Source: Nioella nitratireducens (GTDB lineage: Bacteria; Pseudomonadota; Alphaproteobacteria; Rhodobacterales; Rhodobacteraceae). From it: a DNA stretch of 64,000 nucleotides. The stretch spans positions 96,056 through 160,055 of the forward strand of contig NZ_MNBW01000011.1 of NCBI RefSeq assembly GCF_001879715.1. The letters run 5' to 3'. This document shows positions 54,206-62,970 of this stretch, one piece after another. Both the position numbers and the translations under genes were made by a program. The notes below the pieces were generated by a model. That model ran no database searches and had not been told where the DNA came from. It saw nothing but the letters and a program-made list of their open reading frames with translations. The first letter of the stretch is position 1. The number at the start of each line of letters is the position of its first letter.

Positions 54206-55141
54206 TCAGGCGGGTTCGGTTGCCGTTGCCTGCAAGGTCATCATCCGTCGCGCATAATGGGCGTCGCCGGTGACGGCCAGGGCATGATCCGCGACAATCC
54301 TTGTGAACCGGTCGCCGCCGCGTTCCTCGACCCGCGCCATCAGGCGGCGCAGATAGTCGGGGTTCTCGCGGCGCAGCCTGCGCACGATCTGCGCGAAGCG
54401 CCCCGCCGACATGCGCCCGTTTCCGGTGGCTTTCAGGATGCGGTCGAGGTTCGACTGAGGGTCCAACAGCCGCAACAGGTCTGGACCGGCCCCGCGAAAC
54501 CGCAGGCGGTTGACCTTGCGGCCACGGAATTGCGCGGCATGGGCGGCGTCCAGCAGGTCCAGCGGATCATAGGCGATCCAGGCCTCGGACGCGGCGTCGA
54601 GCATGTCCGGCGCAAAACCGAACCGGTCGGTGAACGTCTTGCGCCAAGCCCGGCGAAAGCGCAGCTCATAGGGCGCGGCCGAGCGGTCGAGGGTTGCAGC
54701 GGGCGACAAGGCGATGACCTTGGCCCCCGGTGCTGCAACCGAAAAGGCCGCCGCCGCGTAGCCGCACATCGGCCCGGCGCCAAGGAAGATCACCTGATCG
54801 AAGCTGTCGAAGAAATCCTCGTCGATGAGCCGGTCGAAGAAGGTATAGAGCGCCGGGTCGCGGAACCATGTCGGCCCCTTGGCAATCAGGCTCAGCATCG
54901 ACCATTCGCGTTTTTGAACCGCGTCGAAGCCGACCGGCAGCGCCTCGCGCCCGCGTTTTAGGATGCGAGTCATCTCGTCGAAACAGACCAGCAGCGTGTC
55001 GCCCTCTTGCACGTAAAGCGCATAGTGATCGGCCCCGAGGGGGTCGAAAAAACCATGCATGTCGCCGATTTGCCCCATGCGGTCCAACCAGTCGGATTTG
55101 GAGGGGCGGCCATCGGCCTCTGGCGTCTGCATCTGATTCAT
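54206..55141 (-). CDS. Uncharacterised alpha/beta-fold protein
   Basis: 311-aa soluble protein. VIFLGAGPMCGYAAAAFSVA followed by AKVIALSPAATL has the look of an alpha/beta-hydrolase nucleophile turn, but the Ser is replaced by Cys (GPMCGY). The C-terminal half is Arg-rich and helical (RFAQIVRRLRRENPDYLRRL). No signal peptide. Similar roseobacter proteins are variously annotated; I do not assign a function. Confidence 0.72.
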   Translation of the reverse strand: MNQMQTPEADGRPSKSDWLDRMGQIGDMHGFFDPLGADHYALYVQEGDTLLVCFDEMTRILKRGREALPVGFDAVQKREWSMLSLIAKGPTWFRDPALYTFFDRLIDEDFFDSFDQVIFLGAGPMCGYAAAAFSVAAPGAKVIALSPAATLDRSAAPYELRFRRAWRKTFTDRFGFAPDMLDAASEAWIAYDPLDLLDAAHAAQFRGRKVNRLRFRGAGPDLLRLLDPQSNLDRILKATGNGRMSAGRFAQIVRRLRRENPDYLRRLMARVEERGGDRFTRIVADHALAVTGDAHYARRMMTLQATATEPA

Positions 55142-55441
55142 CGGGTCTCTCTTGAAGGGGTCGGCATCAATCTAGGCGAACTCTGCCATCAGAGTAAGGC
55201 ATTCCAATGAGGTGGTTGCGGCTTTCGGGGGCGATTTTGGGCTCATTTTCGACGCGGAGGCTTGGGCCGCGCAACAATTTCGCGGCCAACCCCGGTATTG
55301 ATGCCCCGTCATGCAAGGTTAGCTGTTTGATAACCTGTGTGGCGGCGCCATGGCCGCGACGCCGTGGGCGGATTCGCCGATGTCTCGGGGGTTGACCCGG
55401 ACGGGCGGGACGGCCTTGATACACCCAACGAGGGAGGGATC

Positions 55442-56338
55442 ATGCAATCCATCGACGAGGTGCAACAGACGCTGGCCGCGCAGGACTATGTCTGCGGGCG
55501 GGCGCTTGCCACGGTACTGTTCCTGTCGCTCCGACTGGGGCGGCCCCTGTTTCTGGAAGGCGAGGCCGGCACCGGCAAGACCGAGATCGCCAAGGCCATC
55601 GCCGCGGCCTTGGGGCGGCGGTTGATCCGGCTGCAATGCTACGAGGGGCTGGATGCATCAAGCGCGGTCTATGAATGGAATTTCGCCGAGCAGATGATTG
55701 CCATCCGCGCCGCCGAGGCCGCCGGTGGCGCCGACCGCGACATGCTGAAGGACGAGCTTTTCACCGAGGATTTCCTGATCGAACGCCCGCTGCTGCAGGC
55801 CATGCGCCCGCAATCTGGTGGCGCTCCGGTTCTGCTGATCGACGAGATCGACCGCACCGACGAACCGTTCGAAGCCTTTTTGCTGGAGGCGCTCAGCGAC
55901 TATCAGGTCACCATCCCCGAGCTTGGCACGATCAAGGCCGCCGAACCGCCGATCGTGATCCTGACCTCGAACCGCACCCGAGAGGTGCACGACGCGCTCA
56001 AGCGGCGGTGCCTGTATCACTGGGTGGATTACCCGACCTTCGACCGCGAAATGGAGATCCTGCACGCCCGCGCCCCCGAAGCCGCCGAAGCGCTGAGCCG
56101 GGAGGTGGTGGGGTTCGTGCAAAAACTCAGGACCGAAGACCTGTTCAAGCGCCCGGGTGTGGCCGAGACCATCGACTGGGCAAAATGCCTGCTGGCGCTC
56201 GACGTGCTGGAACTGTCGCCCGAGGTCATCGCCGACACCATCGGCGCGATCCTGAAATATCAGGACGACATCCAGAAACTGCAAGGCTCCGAGGCCAAGC
56301 GCATCCTCGACGAGGTGCGGACCGACGCGGTGGCCTGA
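55442..56338 (+). CDS. MoxR-family AAA+ ATPase (CoxD-like)
   Basis: 298-aa ATPase. Walker A EGEAGTGKTEIAKA near residue 40, Walker B PVLLIDEIDRTDEPF, and sensor-1 ILTSNRTREVHDALKRR. MoxR ATPases act with VWA proteins to mature or activate complexes; the CoxE-like VWA gene lies 1.7 kb downstream on the same strand. GAGGGAGGG precedes the ATG. The usual direct neighbour arrangement is interrupted here by two secreted-protein genes. Confidence 0.9.
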   Translation: MQSIDEVQQTLAAQDYVCGRALATVLFLSLRLGRPLFLEGEAGTGKTEIAKAIAAALGRRLIRLQCYEGLDASSAVYEWNFAEQMIAIRAAEAAGGADRDMLKDELFTEDFLIERPLLQAMRPQSGGAPVLLIDEIDRTDEPFEAFLLEALSDYQVTIPELGTIKAAEPPIVILTSNRTREVHDALKRRCLYHWVDYPTFDREMEILHARAPEAAEALSREVVGFVQKLRTEDLFKRPGVAETIDWAKCLLALDVLELSPEVIADTIGAILKYQDDIQKLQGSEAKRILDEVRTDAVA

Positions 56339-56477
56339 TCGCGGGGCCATAGTGGTGGGCGGATTGACTTTCCGCAACGGGACTGCCGGGTTTTCTGTTA
56401 ATCTTGGCAATTGGGGGCATGGGGCCTGATTGGGTCATGCGGCCCCCTTGAAGCTGGGAATTGCAAGGAGACCCGTC

Positions 56478-56957
56478 ATGAGACGCCTATTGACCCTTTT
56501 TGTCCTTTTGATCGGCCTTGTCGGCGCGGGGCAGTCGATGGCCTGTCCGAACTGGAACAATCCGACTGTCTTTGGCCAGACCTACCTGAACGCGGGCTTT
56601 CTGCCCGATCCCTATGTGCGCAACCTGACAGCGGGCGGGCGGATCAACCTTGCCGGGTGCCGCCCCTATCTGGGGCCGGGCTGGGTGGTGTCGCGGCCTG
56701 ATTTCCGCCTGCAATATCAAGGCGTTTCCCCCACAGGCCGCCTGACCATCGCGCTGGAGGCGCGGTCGAATGTCGACACGATCCTGGTGGTGAACACGCC
56801 CGATGGCGCCTGGCACTACAATGACGACTATCGCGGGCTGAACTCTGCCATCGTGTTTTTCAACCCTATGTCGGGGCAGTATGACATCTGGGCGGGCAGC
56901 TATTACCGCAGCTCCAACAACCCGGCGCGGCTGATCATCACCGAATACAATTACTGA
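56478..56957 (+). CDS. Secreted protein of unknown function
   Basis: 159-aa protein with a signal peptide (MRRLLTLFVLLIGLVGAGQSM, cleavage probably near MA-CP). Mature part: one Cys pair (ACPNWNN, LAGCRPYLG) and a beta-rich region (RLTIALEARSNVDTILVVNT, YDIWAGSYYRSSNNPARLI) resembling bacterial pre-peptidase or jelly-roll domains. AAGGAG precedes the ATG. It lies between moxR and the Cys-repeat gene. Confidence 0.72.
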   Translation: MRRLLTLFVLLIGLVGAGQSMACPNWNNPTVFGQTYLNAGFLPDPYVRNLTAGGRINLAGCRPYLGPGWVVSRPDFRLQYQGVSPTGRLTIALEARSNVDTILVVNTPDGAWHYNDDYRGLNSAIVFFNPMSGQYDIWAGSYYRSSNNPARLIITEYNY

Positions 56958-56973
56958 GACCTTGCCTCGGGGT

Positions 56974-57004
56974 GGCGCCCGGCCGGTTCATCCGGCCGGG
57001 CGCC
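56974..57004. terminator. GC-rich terminator hairpin between convergent genes
   Basis: GGCGCCCGGCCGG and CCGGCCGGGCGCC form a 13-bp perfect stem with TTCAT loop; followed by GTTGTTG. It serves the 159-aa gene (+) and the 274-aa gene (-). Confidence 0.75.
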
Positions 57005-57018
57005 GTTGTTGCAAGGTG

Positions 57019-57843
57019 TCAGTTGCCGCAATAACTCATCGGCCAGCCCGTGGGCAGCACGCAGATCGCGCGCCAATTGCGCGAGTCATCGTTGCGGGCA
57101 TAGATCATCGCCCGGCTCGGTCCGGGCTCTGAATAGGTGATCAGCCGCCCGTCGGTGTTGAACGCGACCGTGCCCGCACCTGTCGCACTGGCGAGGTAGC
57201 GTTGGTCGGAACCGAGCGTGACGCTGTAGCTGCGAATATCGCGGATCGGGGCATAGGGGCCAGAGCCGTCGGTCACCCCGTAGTAGATGACATAAGACCC
57301 GGCCTCGAAATTCCGGCCATTGTTGACCACCAAGGGCATGGCGCCGCCCGGTTGGGCTGCGAATTGCCGCTGGTCGTTGGTGATCCGCATCCACGGGGCA
57401 TAGGTGCTGGGCGATCCCTCGGTCGTCGTTGAGCCGCCTGTGGTGGCGCCGCTGTTGCTGGAATAGCCGCTGCCAGTGCCGTAGTTGGAATTGGGGTTCG
57501 AACAATCGTTGGTATCGGTGCCCCAGTCGCAATAACCCAAGCCGTTGGGCTCGTCGCAATCGCCGTCATTGGTGTAGGGGCAAGGGTTATAGAGTCCGCC
57601 GCCCGAGCTGTAGCCGCCGCTATTGCCCCCGGAGGCACCCGCCCCGAAATTGGAATTGGGGTTCGAGCAATCGGCGGTGTCGGTGCCCCAGTCGCAATAG
57701 CCCAGGCCGTTGGGCTCATCGCAATCGCCGTCATTCGTGTAGGGGCACGGATTGTAAAGCTGGGCCATGGCAGACGTGCCCGACAGGGACAGGCCAGCCA
57801 TAGCGGCAAACATCACAAGGTATAGGCTTTTTGCAAGTCGCAT
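57019..57843 (-). CDS. Secreted Cys-rich protein with two Notch-repeat-like units
   Basis: 274-aa protein with a signal peptide (residues 1-27). Residues 29-65 and 84-120 are near-identical 37-aa repeats, each with four Cys and acidic residues: CPYTNDGDCDEPNGLGYCDW and GTDTADCSNPN. The spacing resembles calcium-binding Lin-12/Notch repeats. A Gly/Ser-rich linker joins them; a beta-rich domain with one late Cys pair (AICVLPTGWPMSYC) ends the protein. Function not known; extracellular calcium binding is a reasonable inference. Confidence 0.8.
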   Translation of the reverse strand: MRLAKSLYLVMFAAMAGLSLSGTSAMAQLYNPCPYTNDGDCDEPNGLGYCDWGTDTADCSNPNSNFGAGASGGNSGGYSSGGGLYNPCPYTNDGDCDEPNGLGYCDWGTDTNDCSNPNSNYGTGSGYSSNSGATTGGSTTTEGSPSTYAPWMRITNDQRQFAAQPGGAMPLVVNNGRNFEAGSYVIYYGVTDGSGPYAPIRDIRSYSVTLGSDQRYLASATGAGTVAFNTDGRLITYSEPGPSRAMIYARNDDSRNWRAICVLPTGWPMSYCGN

Positions 57844-58022
57844 CGGTGGTCCTTCCTTCCTCGACTCATCCGGCGCTCAGCGGCGCCGCGAGGGCAGTCT
57901 TCGACATGTCGGCAAGGGCCTTCATGATGCGGGTCAATTATCGGACAAGATACCTATGAACATCGCCCCTTTGTGCGAAAACCCGCCTTGACCGCATCGG
58001 CGGCCTCCTGTTCCCTTGCTGC

Positions 58023-59276
58023 ATGACCGAACAGATGCCCCTGGACTTGCCGGACGATCCGCAACTGGTGACCAACATCACCCATTTTGCCCGTGCGTTG
58101 CGCGCGGCGGGGCTGCGCGCCGGGCCGGGCCGCGTGCTGGATGCGGTGCGCGCGGTCGAGGCGGCGGGGTTTACCGAACGGGCCGATTTCTACCACACGC
58201 TTCAGGCGTGTTTCGTCTCGAAGCCCGAGGAACGCGCGACGTTCAACCAGATCTTCCGGCTCTACTGGCGCGACCCGCGATATATCGAGCACATGATGGC
58301 CATGATGTTGCCGGCCATCAACGGCGTGGCCGAAGACCGGCAGGTCAAACCCGCCGAGAAACGCGCCGCCGAAGCCTTGCTGGACGGGGTCGAGCGTGAC
58401 CTGCCAGAGCGCGGCGAGCAAGAGGATCAAGGCACCGAGATCGAGGTCGATGCCTCGCTGACCATGTCCGCCGAAGAACGGCTGCGGACCCTCGATTTCG
58501 AACAGATGAGCAATGCCGAGATGGCCGAGGCCAAACGCCTGATCGCGCGGCTGTCGTTGCCGGTGAAGCCGCTGATGAGCCGCCGCACCATGGCCGCCAG
58601 CCGCGGGCGTCTGCCCGACTGGCGGCGCACCATGCGCAGCGCGATGCGGCAGGGGGGCGAGATCACAAGCTTTGACATGAAGCGCCGCCGCATCCGGTGG
58701 CCCAACCTCGTGGTGCTGTGCGATATTTCGGGGTCCATGTCGTCCTACAGCCGCGCGGTGCTGCACTTCCTGCACGCGGTTGCGAATGAAAACGGGGCCG
58801 GGTGGGCCAAGGTTCACGCCTTCACCTTCGGCACGCAGTTAACCAACATTACCCGACATCTCGCGCAGCGCGATGTCGACGCCGCGCTGGCCGCTGCCGG
58901 GGCCGAGGCGCAGGATTGGGAAGGTGGCACCCGGATCGGCCATTGCCTGAGAGAGTTCAACCGCGACTGGTCGCGGCGGGTGCTGGGGCAGGGGGCAGTG
59001 GTGCTGCTGATCACCGATGGGCTGGATCGTGACGACCCGCAGGCCCTCGCGGCGCAGGTAGAGCGGTTGCACCTGTCCGCGCGCAGGCTGATCTGGCTCA
59101 ACCCGCTGCTGCGATGGGATGGCTTCGCGCCGAAGGCCGCCGGGATCAAGGCGATGCTGCCCCATGTCGACAGTTTTCGCGCCGGCCACAACATCGCGGC
59201 CTTGCAAGGTCTGGCCGAGGCCCTGTCCCGGCCTGACGACAGGGGCGAGAAAGCGCGGCTGATGGCCTTGCTCTGA
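58023..59276 (+). CDS. VWA-domain protein, CoxE-like
   Basis: 417-aa protein. The VWA domain begins near residue 220 with the metal site VVLCDISGSMSSYSRAVLHF, and ends with VVLLITDGLDRDDPQAL. The N-terminal part (NITHFARALRAAGLRAGPGR) matches CoxE-like proteins, which pair with MoxR/CoxD ATPases to mature molybdenum enzymes. No such enzyme gene is in the window. The 179-base gap upstream holds no recognised element. Confidence 0.88.
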   Translation: MTEQMPLDLPDDPQLVTNITHFARALRAAGLRAGPGRVLDAVRAVEAAGFTERADFYHTLQACFVSKPEERATFNQIFRLYWRDPRYIEHMMAMMLPAINGVAEDRQVKPAEKRAAEALLDGVERDLPERGEQEDQGTEIEVDASLTMSAEERLRTLDFEQMSNAEMAEAKRLIARLSLPVKPLMSRRTMAASRGRLPDWRRTMRSAMRQGGEITSFDMKRRRIRWPNLVVLCDISGSMSSYSRAVLHFLHAVANENGAGWAKVHAFTFGTQLTNITRHLAQRDVDAALAAAGAEAQDWEGGTRIGHCLREFNRDWSRRVLGQGAVVLLITDGLDRDDPQALAAQVERLHLSARRLIWLNPLLRWDGFAPKAAGIKAMLPHVDSFRAGHNIAALQGLAEALSRPDDRGEKARLMALL

Positions 59277-59287
59277 GCGTTTCGCCG

Positions 59288-59316
59288 TTGACGCCGGTTT
59301 CCGGCACGGCTAGACC
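59288..59316 (+). promoter_or_regulatory. Promoter for tRNA-Leu
   Basis: TTGACG (59288-59293), 17-base spacer, TAGACC (59311-59316), 12 bases before the tRNA. Spacing is ideal for a sigma-70-type promoter. Confidence 0.7.
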
Positions 59317-59328
59317 CCGTTCTGCGTT

Positions 59329-59413
59329 GCCCGTGTGGCGGAATTGGTAGACGCAGGGGATTCAAAATCCCCCGCCGCAAGGCTTGCCGGTTCGAGTCCG
59401 GCCACGGGTACCA
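59329..59413 (+). tRNA. tRNA-Leu (anticodon CAA)
   Basis: 85-base class II tRNA. Acceptor GCCCGTG pairs with CACGGGT (one G-U), followed by A73 and an encoded CCA. Anticodon loop TTCAAAA within GGGGA/TCCCC gives CAA at 59363-59365, reading UUG. A long variable arm (CGCCGCAAGGC region) and TTCGAGTCC T-arm are present. Confidence 0.95.
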
Positions 59414-59567
59414 TATTCCAGGAAAATTTCTCGATTACAGACGCTTGGTTGCTGTGGTCGTCAGGCAGGGCCGCGCGGCCAGACCTGCCGGGCGCAGCCT
59501 GCGATTGTGGTCGCGGATGGACAGGGCCCCGTCATCGGACAAGGCCCCGCCGAAGATGTCGCTCTGC

Positions 59568-62500
59568 TCAGAACGGATAGTGCTGGTGCGGGTCTTCGAT
59601 CGTCACCCACCGGGTGGTGGTAAAGGCGTCGATGGCCGCTTTGCCGCCAAAGCGGCCATAGCCGGAGTCCTTGACGCCGCCGAAGGGCATTTGCGCCTCG
59701 TCCGCGACGGTGGGGCCGTTGATGTGGCAGATGCCGCTCTCGATCCGGTCGGCAACCGCCATGGCCCGCTGTATGTCGGCGCTGAAGACGGCTGCCGACA
59801 GGCCATAGGCTGTGTCGTTGGCCACCCGGATGGCCTCGTCGTCGCTGGCAACGCGGATGATCGGTTTGACGGGGCCAAAGCTCTCGTCACGATAGACGGT
59901 CATCTCGGGGGTGACGTTGTCGATCAGCGTCGCCTCGACGACCGAGCCATCGCGGTGGCCACCGGCAATCACCACGCCGCCCTTGCTGGTGGCGTCGGCA
60001 ATGATCGCGTCCATTTTCTGCGCCGCCTCGGGCGTGACGAGCGCCCCAAGAACCACCTGCTCGCGCGGGTTGCCGGCGGGCAGGGCCTTGGCCTTGGCGG
60101 CCAGTGCTGCGGTGAAAGCGTCGGCGATGCGGTCATGCACGATGATGCGCTCGGTCGACATGCAGATCTGGCCCTGGTTCATGAAGGCCCCGAAGGCCGC
60201 CGCGTTCACCGCGGCGTCGATATCGGCATCGTCCAAAACGATCAGCGGGGCCTTGCCGCCAAGTTCCAGCAAGACGGGTTTGAGATGTTCGGCAGCCTTG
60301 ACCGCGATGATCCGGCCCACCTTGGTCGAGCCGGTGAAGTTCACATGCCGCACCTCGGGTGCAGCGATCAGGGCCGACACGATTTCGGCCGCGTCCTTGG
60401 GCGCGTTGGTGATGACGTTGACCACCCCTTCGGGCAGCCCGGCCTTGGCGAAGGCCTCGCCAATGGCGAGATGGGTGGCCGGAGACAGTTCCGAGGCCTT
60501 GAGCACAACGGTGTTGCCGCAGGCCAGCGCCATCGCCACCGCGCGCGTGCCCAGGATGACCGGCGCGTTCCATGGCGCGATACCGAGGCAGACGCCAAGC
60601 GGCTTGCGCTGCGCCATCGACAGGGTGCCGGGTTTGTTGGCCGGGATGATCTCGCCCGAGATCTGGGTGGTCATCGCTGCCGCTTCGCGCAGCATACCGG
60701 CGGCCAGCATACAGTTGAACCCGATCCACGGGCCAGTGGCGCCGATTTCGGGGATTGCGGTTTCGATGATCTCGCCGGTCATGCCTTCCAGCGCGTCGGC
60801 GGCCTTCATCAGCAGCGCGCGCCGCTCGGCCGGGCCGGTGCTGGCCCATGTGGGAAACGCCGCGTGGGCTGCCTCCACGGCCTTCAGCGCGTCCTGCACC
60901 GATGCGGCAGGGGCGATGGTGGCGACCGCGCCGGTCACAGGGTCACGGCGTTCGAACGTGCGTCCGCCTTCGGCCTCGACCTTCTCGCCTCCGATCAACA
61001 TGGAAACCTTCATTTTGTCCTCCGGGTCTGGGGTAATGCCGTGCAGGGCATCGGCTGTGGCCGCCTGCGTCTGGTTTGTGGGGGCGGGGGAAACCGGCGG
61101 CAGCGCGTCGCGCGCGATGGCGATGTTCAGCAGAACCTGCCGCCGCTCTTGCGTTGCAACGCGAATGGCGCGGTCGAGCGCGGCGGGTAGGTCGGCGCCT
61201 TTGGTGACGGTTTCGGTATAGGCGCGGCTGGCCTCGGCGGTCCGGGTGAAATCGGGGCTGGGGCGCAGGCTGGTCAGGGGCACCTCGTTGCTGCGGGTCG
61301 CCTTGCCGCCCGCGTAAAGCCCTTCGACCGAGTGGCGCACCGCGCCCCATTCCTCGTTATTGAGCACCAGAACCACGACCGGCAGGTCATTGGCCTCGGC
61401 AACCTGATGGCAGGCCGTGGGATTGGCGAACATGTAGCTGCCATCGCCCATCGTCGCGATCACCAGCCGGTCGGGATCGGCCAGTTTCGCGCCGAGCGCG
61501 GCGGGAAGGGCCCAGCCAAGACCGCCGGAATGCGGTTCCTGAAAATAGCTGAGATGGTCGTCGAGATCGAGCTGGGGCAGGGGGCAGCCCAATTCGTGAT
61601 AGACAGTCGCTTTGCGGCCCTTGATCGCGCGGCCCAGGCAATGGCTGACCCACTCCTTGCTCATCGGGGCGGCATTGCCGCGCAGGGCGCTCTGAACCAC
61701 GGCGTCGCGGTTGGCGACAGCGGCGGTGCTGATGCGGGCCCGCCTTGTGGACAGGGCCGCGTCGTCGCGCGCATGGGCGTTCACCGCGTCGATCAGCGCC
61801 AGCACCGACGCGCCCGTGTCCCCGGCCAGCGTCACATGGGCGGGGAAGTTGCGCACCGGCGTGCGGCTGAACAGAGGGTCGGGGCCAAGCTGGATCACCT
61901 TGGCATCGGGCCGCAGTGTCACCTTGTCCGGCCACCACGGTGCCAGCGAGTCCAGCACGAGGATGACATCGGCCTCTGCCAGGAACGCTTCGGGGTGCCA
62001 GCCGATATGCATGGGATGCGAAAGCGGCAGGGCCAGTTGGTTGGCCCAGTAATGCGACAGGGGCAGGGCCCAATCGTCGACGAAGTGCGACAGCGCCGCA
62101 AAGGCCTGCGCGCTGCCCGCGCCGCGTTGCGCGATGATCAGCGGCGATTTGGCCTTGGCCAAAAGCGCCGCCGCCGCCTGCAATGAGGCCGGATCGGGTG
62201 CGGCGATGACCGGCTGCATCGTCGAGGCGGCGTCCAGCCCTTCGGTCGGGGTCTGTTCGCACAGCACCTCTCGCGGCAAGCTCAGGTAAACCGGGCCTTT
62301 TGGGGTCGACCCTGCAATCGCCCAAGCCCGGTCGAACAGGCCGGACACCTGCTCGGGGAAGCGCAGTTCGTAGTCCCATTTCGTGCATTCGCGGATCAGC
62401 GCGGTCTGATCGAACATCTCTTGTCCCCAGCCGATGGGCACGGTTCGCGCGCCAAAGCGTCCCTCTTCGGTCACCGGGGTGCGGCCCGACATCAGGATCA

Positions 62501-62822
62501 TCGGGATCTGGTCGCACCACGCGTTGATCGCCCCTGTGGTGGCGTTTGCCAGCCCGACATTGGTGTGCAGCATCACAGCCTGCGGCTGGCCCGAGATCTG
62601 GTAGGCCCCATGCGCCATGCCCATGGCCACGCTTTCATGCGGGCAGGTGATCGGGGTGGGCAGGTCGACCCCCTTTTGCCGCGCTTCGATCAGCCCTTCG
62701 ATGATCGGCGGGAAATCGGTGCCCGAATTGGCGAAGACATACTCGACGCCAAGCGCCTTGAGCTTGCCGAAAAAGGCCCCGCCCGCGGTGATGGTTTCGC
62801 CCGTGTCCGGTCTGTCCGTCAT
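59568..62822 (-). CDS. Fused ThDP-dependent decarboxylase and aldehyde dehydrogenase
   Basis: 1084-aa ORF. Residues 1-570 are a ThDP enzyme of the acetolactate synthase/benzoylformate decarboxylase superfamily: Glu63 in CPHESVAMGMA is the cofactor-activating residue and GDGSYMFANPTACHQVAEAN (about 459-478) to NNEEW binds ThDP. A Pro/Ala linker (571-603) leads to a complete aldehyde dehydrogenase with PWNAPV, Glu853 in LLELGGK and Cys887 in GQICMST. A 2-oxo acid to aldehyde to acid reaction is inferred. AGGAGG fixes ATG 62822. There is no stop between the halves, yet ATG 61013 has its own GGAGG. Confidence 0.85.
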   Translation of the reverse strand: MTDRPDTGETITAGGAFFGKLKALGVEYVFANSGTDFPPIIEGLIEARQKGVDLPTPITCPHESVAMGMAHGAYQISGQPQAVMLHTNVGLANATTGAINAWCDQIPMILMSGRTPVTEEGRFGARTVPIGWGQEMFDQTALIRECTKWDYELRFPEQVSGLFDRAWAIAGSTPKGPVYLSLPREVLCEQTPTEGLDAASTMQPVIAAPDPASLQAAAALLAKAKSPLIIAQRGAGSAQAFAALSHFVDDWALPLSHYWANQLALPLSHPMHIGWHPEAFLAEADVILVLDSLAPWWPDKVTLRPDAKVIQLGPDPLFSRTPVRNFPAHVTLAGDTGASVLALIDAVNAHARDDAALSTRRARISTAAVANRDAVVQSALRGNAAPMSKEWVSHCLGRAIKGRKATVYHELGCPLPQLDLDDHLSYFQEPHSGGLGWALPAALGAKLADPDRLVIATMGDGSYMFANPTACHQVAEANDLPVVVLVLNNEEWGAVRHSVEGLYAGGKATRSNEVPLTSLRPSPDFTRTAEASRAYTETVTKGADLPAALDRAIRVATQERRQVLLNIAIARDALPPVSPAPTNQTQAATADALHGITPDPEDKMKVSMLIGGEKVEAEGGRTFERRDPVTGAVATIAPAASVQDALKAVEAAHAAFPTWASTGPAERRALLMKAADALEGMTGEIIETAIPEIGATGPWIGFNCMLAAGMLREAAAMTTQISGEIIPANKPGTLSMAQRKPLGVCLGIAPWNAPVILGTRAVAMALACGNTVVLKASELSPATHLAIGEAFAKAGLPEGVVNVITNAPKDAAEIVSALIAAPEVRHVNFTGSTKVGRIIAVKAAEHLKPVLLELGGKAPLIVLDDADIDAAVNAAAFGAFMNQGQICMSTERIIVHDRIADAFTAALAAKAKALPAGNPREQVVLGALVTPEAAQKMDAIIADATSKGGVVIAGGHRDGSVVEATLIDNVTPEMTVYRDESFGPVKPIIRVASDDEAIRVANDTAYGLSAAVFSADIQRAMAVADRIESGICHINGPTVADEAQMPFGGVKDSGYGRFGGKAAIDAFTTTRWVTIEDPHQHYPF
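61011..61029 (-). promoter_or_regulatory. Internal ribosome-binding site and start for the aldehyde dehydrogenase half
   Basis: Read on the - strand, CCGGAGGACAAAATG places GGAGG 6-7 bases before ATG 61013 (MKVSMLIGGE), the normal start of a 481-aa aldehyde dehydrogenase. It lies inside the longer frame, so both the fusion and a free enzyme could be made. Confidence 0.7.
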
Positions 62823-62934
62823 GGGAATGCCTCCTGTCATCGTCGGGCCGCCTGCGGCCTGTTGTCGGGCGCCGGAGCGCCACGGCGCGGCAAAGGTTGC
62901 CGCGGATCGACGGAAAGGATGGCGTTTGCAAGAA

Positions 62935-62955
62935 ATAAAGTCCAAATTATTTTAT
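62935..62955. promoter_or_regulatory. LysR-type binding site in the divergent promoter
   Basis: ATAAA-N11-TTTAT in an A+T-rich stretch between the fusion gene and the lysR gene, fitting the T-N11-A rule for LysR-family sites. Confidence 0.45.
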
Positions 62956-62970
62956 GGATGGAGACTATTC

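Noticed and set aside
59329..59413. tRNA-Leu as an integration site
   Set aside because: No copy of the tRNA 3' end and no integrase gene is seen nearby.
59445..61190. 581-codon open frame on the + strand
   Set aside because: Antisense to the aldehyde dehydrogenase half of the fusion gene; no recognisable domain.
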